Assembly: GCF_022370635.2 (NCBI RefSeq)
Contig: NZ_CP092362.2
Span: 2,108,001-2,172,000 of the forward strand
Reading direction: 5' to 3'
Length of the DNA stretch: 64,000 bases
DNA from: Mycolicibacterium crocinum
GTDB taxonomy: Bacteria > Actinomycetota > Actinomycetes > Mycobacteriales > Mycobacteriaceae
The position numbers and the translations under genes were made by a program. Every line of letters begins with the position of its first letter. Position 1 is the stretch's first letter. Of the stretch, positions 60,320-64,000 are shown in pieces. The notes beneath the pieces were generated by a model. That model was not told where the DNA came from and did no database searches. It saw nothing but the letters and a program-made list of their open reading frames with translations.

Positions 60320-61533
60320 TCACGGCTCCGGTGGACCCCGCAGAGTTCTTCAGCGCGGAGTGCATCCAGGATCCCTATCCGCTCTACGAGCGACTGCGTT
60401 CCACAGGTCCGGTCCATCGGGTCGGTGACTCCGACTTCTATCTTGCCTGCACCTGGCCGGCCATCACCGACGTCGCGGCGCGCCCACAGGATTTCTCCTC
60501 GAACCTGACAGCGACGATGACCTACACCACCGAAGGCGGTGTGGCGCCGTTTCCCATGGATGGAGTCGGCGGCACCACCCACATCTTGGTGACCGCCGAT
60601 GACCCGGTACATGCGGTGCACCGCAAGCTCGTGCTCTCGCAGTTCACAGCCAAACATGTTGCCGCCCTGGGCTCATTGATCGCCGACGTGTTCGAGCACC
60701 AATGGTCTACCGGCGTCGTCGACGGCCGCATCGAGTGGATGGACACGGTCGCCAACCGTCTGCCCATGGCGATCGTCGCCCGCCTCATCGGAGTGCCCGA
60801 GGTCGATACCGATCGATTGGCGCACTGGGGATACGCGACCACCCAGCTGCTCGACGGCCTCATGTCGGCTGATGAGCTCGCCGCATCGATGACCGCGATC
60901 ACTGAGCTCTCCGGCTACATCGTCGACCAACTCGGGCTGGCGATGGCCGATCCGCACGACGACCTGATCGGCGACCTGGCCAGAGCCTGCCTGGACGGCC
61001 AACTGGACGAATTCACTGCGCAACTCATCCTGGTGTCACTGTTCAGCGCCGGTGGCGAGTCCACGGCGTCATTGCTCGGCACAGCGGTGTCGCTGTTGGC
61101 CGGCAACCCGGATCTGCAAGAGCAGCTTCGCAATAGCCCCGAGTTGCTGGGCAGCTTCATCGAGGAGACGCTCCGGCTGGAGCCGCCATTTCGGGCCCAC
61201 TACCGTCACGTGCTGCGGGACACCGATCTCTGCGGCATGACGATGCCCGCCGATTCCCGGATCTTGTTGTTGTGGGGTGCCGCCAACCGCGATCCGGACC
61301 ACTTCGAGGCCCCGGATGAATTCCGGCTCGGCCGGCCGAACGCCAAGGGACATCTGTCATTCGGCAGAGGTGTGCACTTCTGTCTCGGAGCGCCACTGGC
61401 ACGACTCGAAGCGACGACAGTCCTGAGCCTGTTGCTCGATCGCACGACCTGGATCGACACCGTCGACGTCGGTCCATGGTTGCCCAGTGTACTTGCGCGG
61501 CGGCACGCCCATCTCGACCTCGCGGTGCGCTGA
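60316..61533 (+). CDS. cytochrome P450, last gene of the Huc operon
   Basis: A 405-residue bacterial P450. The oxygen-activation helix has SAGGEST, the K-helix EXXR is EETLRLEPPFR, and the heme loop is FGRGVHFCLGAPLARLEA with the axial Cys. N-terminal residues (AEFFSAECIQDPYPLYERLRSTGPV) are those of soluble CYPs. It needs a ferredoxin partner; none is encoded alongside, though Rieske-type HucE is nearby. ATGA overlap couples it to the preceding gene. Substrate unknown. Confidence 0.92.
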   Translation: MITAPVDPAEFFSAECIQDPYPLYERLRSTGPVHRVGDSDFYLACTWPAITDVAARPQDFSSNLTATMTYTTEGGVAPFPMDGVGGTTHILVTADDPVHAVHRKLVLSQFTAKHVAALGSLIADVFEHQWSTGVVDGRIEWMDTVANRLPMAIVARLIGVPEVDTDRLAHWGYATTQLLDGLMSADELAASMTAITELSGYIVDQLGLAMADPHDDLIGDLARACLDGQLDEFTAQLILVSLFSAGGESTASLLGTAVSLLAGNPDLQEQLRNSPELLGSFIEETLRLEPPFRAHYRHVLRDTDLCGMTMPADSRILLLWGAANRDPDHFEAPDEFRLGRPNAKGHLSFGRGVHFCLGAPLARLEATTVLSLLLDRTTWIDTVDVGPWLPSVLARRHAHLDLAVR

Positions 61534-61589
61534 GCGACCGAAAGTTACTGGCGGGTACCGAAAATACCCCTGCGCCTCACCATGCTTCT

Positions 61590-61606
61590 CCCCCCTAACG
61601 GGGGAT
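61590..61606. promoter_or_regulatory. C5-N5-G5 palindrome upstream of nuoA
   Basis: CCCCCCTAACGGGGGAT, about 90 bases before the nuoA start; near-identical to the site upstream of cbbY and similar to the one between rpe and the response regulator. Probable regulator site. Confidence 0.55.
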
Positions 61607-61623
61607 ACCTAGGCAGCGGCGAA

Positions 61624-61643
61624 CGGTAGACATACGCCTACCG
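61624..61643. promoter_or_regulatory. second inverted repeat upstream of nuoA
   Basis: CGGTAG and CTACCG (61624-61629, 61638-61643) are perfect 6-bp arms around 8 bases. It lies 17 bases downstream of the C5-N5-G5 site and could be a separate operator. Confidence 0.35.
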
Positions 61644-61697
61644 CTCGGCGTCGTCGGGCGCGGTGCGCGCCGCGAGTGGAGAAGGAGGGCAGGGGAT

Positions 61698-62057
61698 TTG
61701 ACTCTGTTTCTACCCATCCTGGTGTTGGGGGTGATAGCGGCTGGGTTTGCGGTGGTGTCGGTGGTGATCGCGCTGGTGATCGGACCTCGGCGGTTCAATC
61801 GGGCCAAGCTGGAAGCCTATGAGTGCGGGATCGAGCCGGTGGCCGGTGAGCCGGCTGGTCAGCGGTTCCCGATCAAGTACTACCTGACGGCGATGTTGTT
61901 CATCGTGTTCGACATCGAGATCGTGTTCTTGTATCCGTGGGCGGTCTCGTTTGATGCGTTGGGGACGTTCGCGCTGGTGGAGATGTTGATTTTCATGGCG
62001 ACGGTGTTTGTGGCGTACGGGTATGTGTGGCGTCGGGGTGGGCTGGAATGGGATTAG
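61698..62057 (+). CDS. nuoA: NADH-quinone oxidoreductase subunit A
   Basis: NuoA (119 aa) has three membrane helices and the conserved AYECGIEP loop with its Cys, then [26 protein letters not shown] start at 61698; GAAGGAGG at 61681-61688. First gene of the complex I operon; the stop lies inside the first codons of nuoB. Confidence 0.95.
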   Translation: MTLFLPILVLGVIAAGFAVVSVVIALVIGPRRFNRAKLEAYECGIEPVAGEPAGQRFPIKYYLTAMLFIVFDIEIVFLYPWAVSFDALGTFALVEMLIFMATVFVAYGYVWRRGGLEWD

Positions 62058-62602
62058 AGGAGGCGCTGCCGGGCGGCATCGTGTTGTCGACGGTGGAGAA
62101 GGTCGCCGGGTTTGTGCGTAAGGGGTCGTTGTGGCCGGCGACGTTCGGGTTGGCGTGTTGTGCCATTGAGATGATGGCGACGGCGTCTCCGCGGTTTGAT
62201 ATCGCCCGGTTTGGGATGGAGCGGTTTTCGGCCACTCCGCGTCAGGCGGATCTGATGATCGTGGCGGGGCGGGTGAGTCAGAAGATGGCGCCGGTGCTGC
62301 GCCAGGTGTATGACCAGATGGCCGAACCGAAATGGGTGCTGGCGATGGGGGTGTGTGCCTCCAGTGGCGGCATGTTCAACAACTATGCGGTGGTCCAGGG
62401 TGTGGATCATGTGGTGCCGGTGGACATTTATCTGCCCGGGTGTCCGCCGCGTCCGGAGATGTTGCTGAACGCGATTCTGGCGTTGCACGCCAAGATCGCC
62501 GAGATGCCGTTGGGGGTGCACCGCGCCGAAGCCGTCGCCGCAGCCGAAAAGGCGGCGCTGGCCGCACCGACCACCCTGGAACTCAAAGGGCTGCTGCGGT
62601 GA
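62048..62602 (+). CDS. nuoB: NADH-quinone oxidoreductase subunit B
   Basis: NuoB (184 aa) carries cluster N2, which donates electrons to quinone. Ligands: the CC pair in [10 protein letters not shown], Cys in [11 protein letters not shown] and Cys in [13 protein letters not shown] 62048 overlaps nuoA by 10 bases. The C-terminus ([14 protein letters not shown]...) is an actinobacterial extension. Confidence 0.96.
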   Translation: MGLEEALPGGIVLSTVEKVAGFVRKGSLWPATFGLACCAIEMMATASPRFDIARFGMERFSATPRQADLMIVAGRVSQKMAPVLRQVYDQMAEPKWVLAMGVCASSGGMFNNYAVVQGVDHVVPVDIYLPGCPPRPEMLLNAILALHAKIAEMPLGVHRAEAVAAAEKAALAAPTTLELKGLLR

Positions 62603-63207
62603 GCGGCGACGTGTCCGGATACGGGCGACTGGTTCGCCGTAAACCCCAGTGGGACAGCACACCGCGGCCGTACGGCGGCTATTTCGACGACGTCGTGGAC
62701 GAGCTCTCGTTCGCACTCGGCGACGAGTTCAGCTACGCGGTAGAACGCGTTGTCGTCCACGCGGGGCAACTCACCCTGCACGTCACGCGGGGACTGCTTC
62801 TCGTGGTCGCCCGTGCGCTGCGGGATGTGCCCGCGTTGCGCTTCGAATTGTGTTGTGGTGTTTCGGGTGTGCACTATCCGCAGGATGCGGGCCGGGAGTT
62901 GCATGCGTTTTATCCGTTGATGTCGATCACCCACAACCGGCGGGTTCAGGTGGAGGTGGCGTGTCCCGACGCGGATCCGCATGTGCCGTCGCTGTTTTCG
63001 GTGTATCCGACTACTGACTGGCATGAGCGGGAGACGTATGACTTCTTCGGCATCGTCTTCGACGGCCATCCGGGTCTGACGCGCATCGAGATGCCCGATG
63101 ATTGGGTGGGTCACCCGCAGCGCAAGGACTACCCACTGGGCGGAGTACCGGTCGAATACCACGGCGCAAGCGTCGCGCCACCCGACCAGAGAAGGTCGTA
63201 CAACTGA
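62599..63207 (+). CDS. nuoC: NADH-quinone oxidoreductase subunit C
   Basis: NuoC (202 aa), peripheral-arm subunit: [80 protein letters not shown] start overlapping the nuoB stop. Codon use changes sharply inside the gene, from mostly C-ended to mostly G/T-ended after about 62845. Confidence 0.95.
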   Translation: MSGDVSGYGRLVRRKPQWDSTPRPYGGYFDDVVDELSFALGDEFSYAVERVVVHAGQLTLHVTRGLLLVVARALRDVPALRFELCCGVSGVHYPQDAGRELHAFYPLMSITHNRRVQVEVACPDADPHVPSLFSVYPTTDWHERETYDFFGIVFDGHPGLTRIEMPDDWVGHPQRKDYPLGGVPVEYHGASVAPPDQRRSYN

Positions 63208-64000
63208 TGGTCGAAACAACCTTCACAGTCAACGGCAGCGATTGGGATGCCCTCACTTCGGCGGCGGTCGAGGACCGCGCTGAGCGACTTGTGGTGAATA
63301 TGGGTCCGCAGCATCCCTCGACGCATGGGGTGTTGCGGTTGATCCTGGAGATCGAGGGTGAGACGGTCACCGAAGCCCGGTGCGGGATCGGCTATTTGCA
63401 TACCGGGATCGAGAAGAATCTGGAGTACCGCACCTGGACCCAGGGTGTGACGTTTGTGACCCGGATGGATTATCTGTCCCCGTTTTTCAACGAGACCGCC
63501 TACTGCCTCGGCGTCGAACAACTCCTCGACATCACCGACCAAATCCCGGACCGCGCCAGCGTCGTGCGGGTCATGATGATGGAACTCAACCGCATCTCCA
63601 GTCATTTGGTGGCACTGGCCACCGGCGGCATGGAGTTGGGGGCGATGACCCCGATGTTCTTCGGCTTCCGCGAACGCGAACTCATTTTGAGTGTGTTTGA
63701 GGCGATCACCGGGTTGCGGATGAACAACGCCTACATCCGCCCCGGCGGCCTAGCCGCCGACCTTCCCGACGACGGACCCCAGCGGGTGCGCGACTTGTTG
63801 ACGATCCTGCCGGGCCGGTTGCGCGAGCTCGAAGACCTGTTGACCGAGAACTACATCTGGAAGGCCCGCACCCAGGGCATCGGCTACCTGGATCTGACCG
63901 GGTGTATGGCGCTGGGGATCACCGGGCCGGTGCTGCGCTCGACCGGGTTACCGCATGATCTGCGCAAGACCCAACCGTATTGCGGGTATGACACCTATGA
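63207..64000 (+). CDS. nuoD: NADH-quinone oxidoreductase subunit D (cut by window end)
   Basis: The first 264 codons of NuoD, the quinone-site subunit related to hydrogenase large subunits. [68 protein letters not shown], and [25 protein letters not shown] are conserved. ATG 63207 overlaps the nuoC stop. No frameshift is seen; the 3' part is outside the window. Confidence 0.95.
   Translation, partial: MVETTFTVNGSDWDALTSAAVEDRAERLVVNMGPQHPSTHGVLRLILEIEGETVTEARCGIGYLHTGIEKNLEYRTWTQGVTFVTRMDYLSPFFNETAYCLGVEQLLDITDQIPDRASVVRVMMMELNRISSHLVALATGGMELGAMTPMFFGFRERELILSVFEAITGLRMNNAYIRPGGLAADLPDDGPQRVRDLLTILPGRLRELEDLLTENYIWKARTQGIGYLDLTGCMALGITGPVLRSTGLPHDLRKTQPYCGYDTY

Overview
The window is a high-GC actinobacterial chromosome segment from a mycobacterium, most likely an environmental Mycolicibacterium-type species. 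The main evidence is a gene order that I recognise from Mycobacterium tuberculosis: ctaD, serB2, ABC ATPase, NUDIX, echA17, two methyltransferases, the methylglucose lipopolysaccharide (MGLP) genes, etfBA, iscS, mnmA, ligA, gatCA, pfkA and gatB. Other support comes from an MPT63-type secreted protein, mycobacterial lipoproteins, many GTG/TTG starts, and start codons lying 6 to 9 bases after a TANNNT -10 box (leaderless transcripts).

Layout. 1-10.9 kb: cytochrome oxidase subunit I, phosphoserine phosphatase, a MocR-type regulator divergent from a small protein plus a YczE-like membrane protein, then a tightly packed run (ABC ATPase, NUDIX, EchA17, two methyltransferases, secreted RsiV-like protein). 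11-19.4 kb: PQQ-propeller lipoprotein, hexapeptide acyltransferase, MPT63-like protein and the MGLP glucan genes (GT4 glycosyltransferase, GH57 branching enzyme, methyltransferase), with an ArsR-MFS efflux pair placed next to them. 19.6-29.2 kb: etfBA with a terminator, an OlsB/OlsA-like acyltransferase pair, iscS-mnmA, a lipoprotein, a MetE-like protein, an FAD monooxygenase and a YjbR protein. 29.2-38.9 kb: ligA, ACT protein, gatCA, pfkA, a PTS-type dihydroxyacetone kinase operon dhaKLM, gatB.

38.9-50.5 kb is a complete-looking Calvin-Benson-Bassham (CBB) locus. One operon (rpe-tkt-prk-cbbY) diverges from a two-component system with a LuxR-type regulator and a soluble GAF histidine kinase. 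A class I aldolase gene diverges from cbbL-cbbS-cbbX-cbbR, which encodes red-type form I RuBisCO, its activase and a LysR regulator. 50.5-61.5 kb: an AraC regulator diverges from a group 2a [NiFe]-hydrogenase (Huc) operon: hucM, hucS, hucL, maturation protease, an 84-aa protein, a TPR protein, hucE (NifU plus Rieske), an NHL propeller, an unknown protein and a cytochrome P450. 61.7-64 kb: the beginning of the complex I operon nuoABCD, with nuoD cut by the window end.

Taken together, Huc can oxidise H2 and feed electrons to the quinone pool. Complex I, which can run forward or in reverse, and the CBB enzymes lie beside it. This is the gene set expected for hydrogen-driven CO2 fixation. Three near-identical C-rich/G-rich palindromes lie between rpe and the two-component system, upstream of cbbY, and upstream of nuoA. 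They are candidates for a shared operator of the LuxR-type regulator, and I regard this possible link between carbon fixation and respiration as the most interesting signal in the window. No tRNA, rRNA, CRISPR array, insertion sequence or prophage was seen, and no gene-free stretch exceeds about 250 bases.
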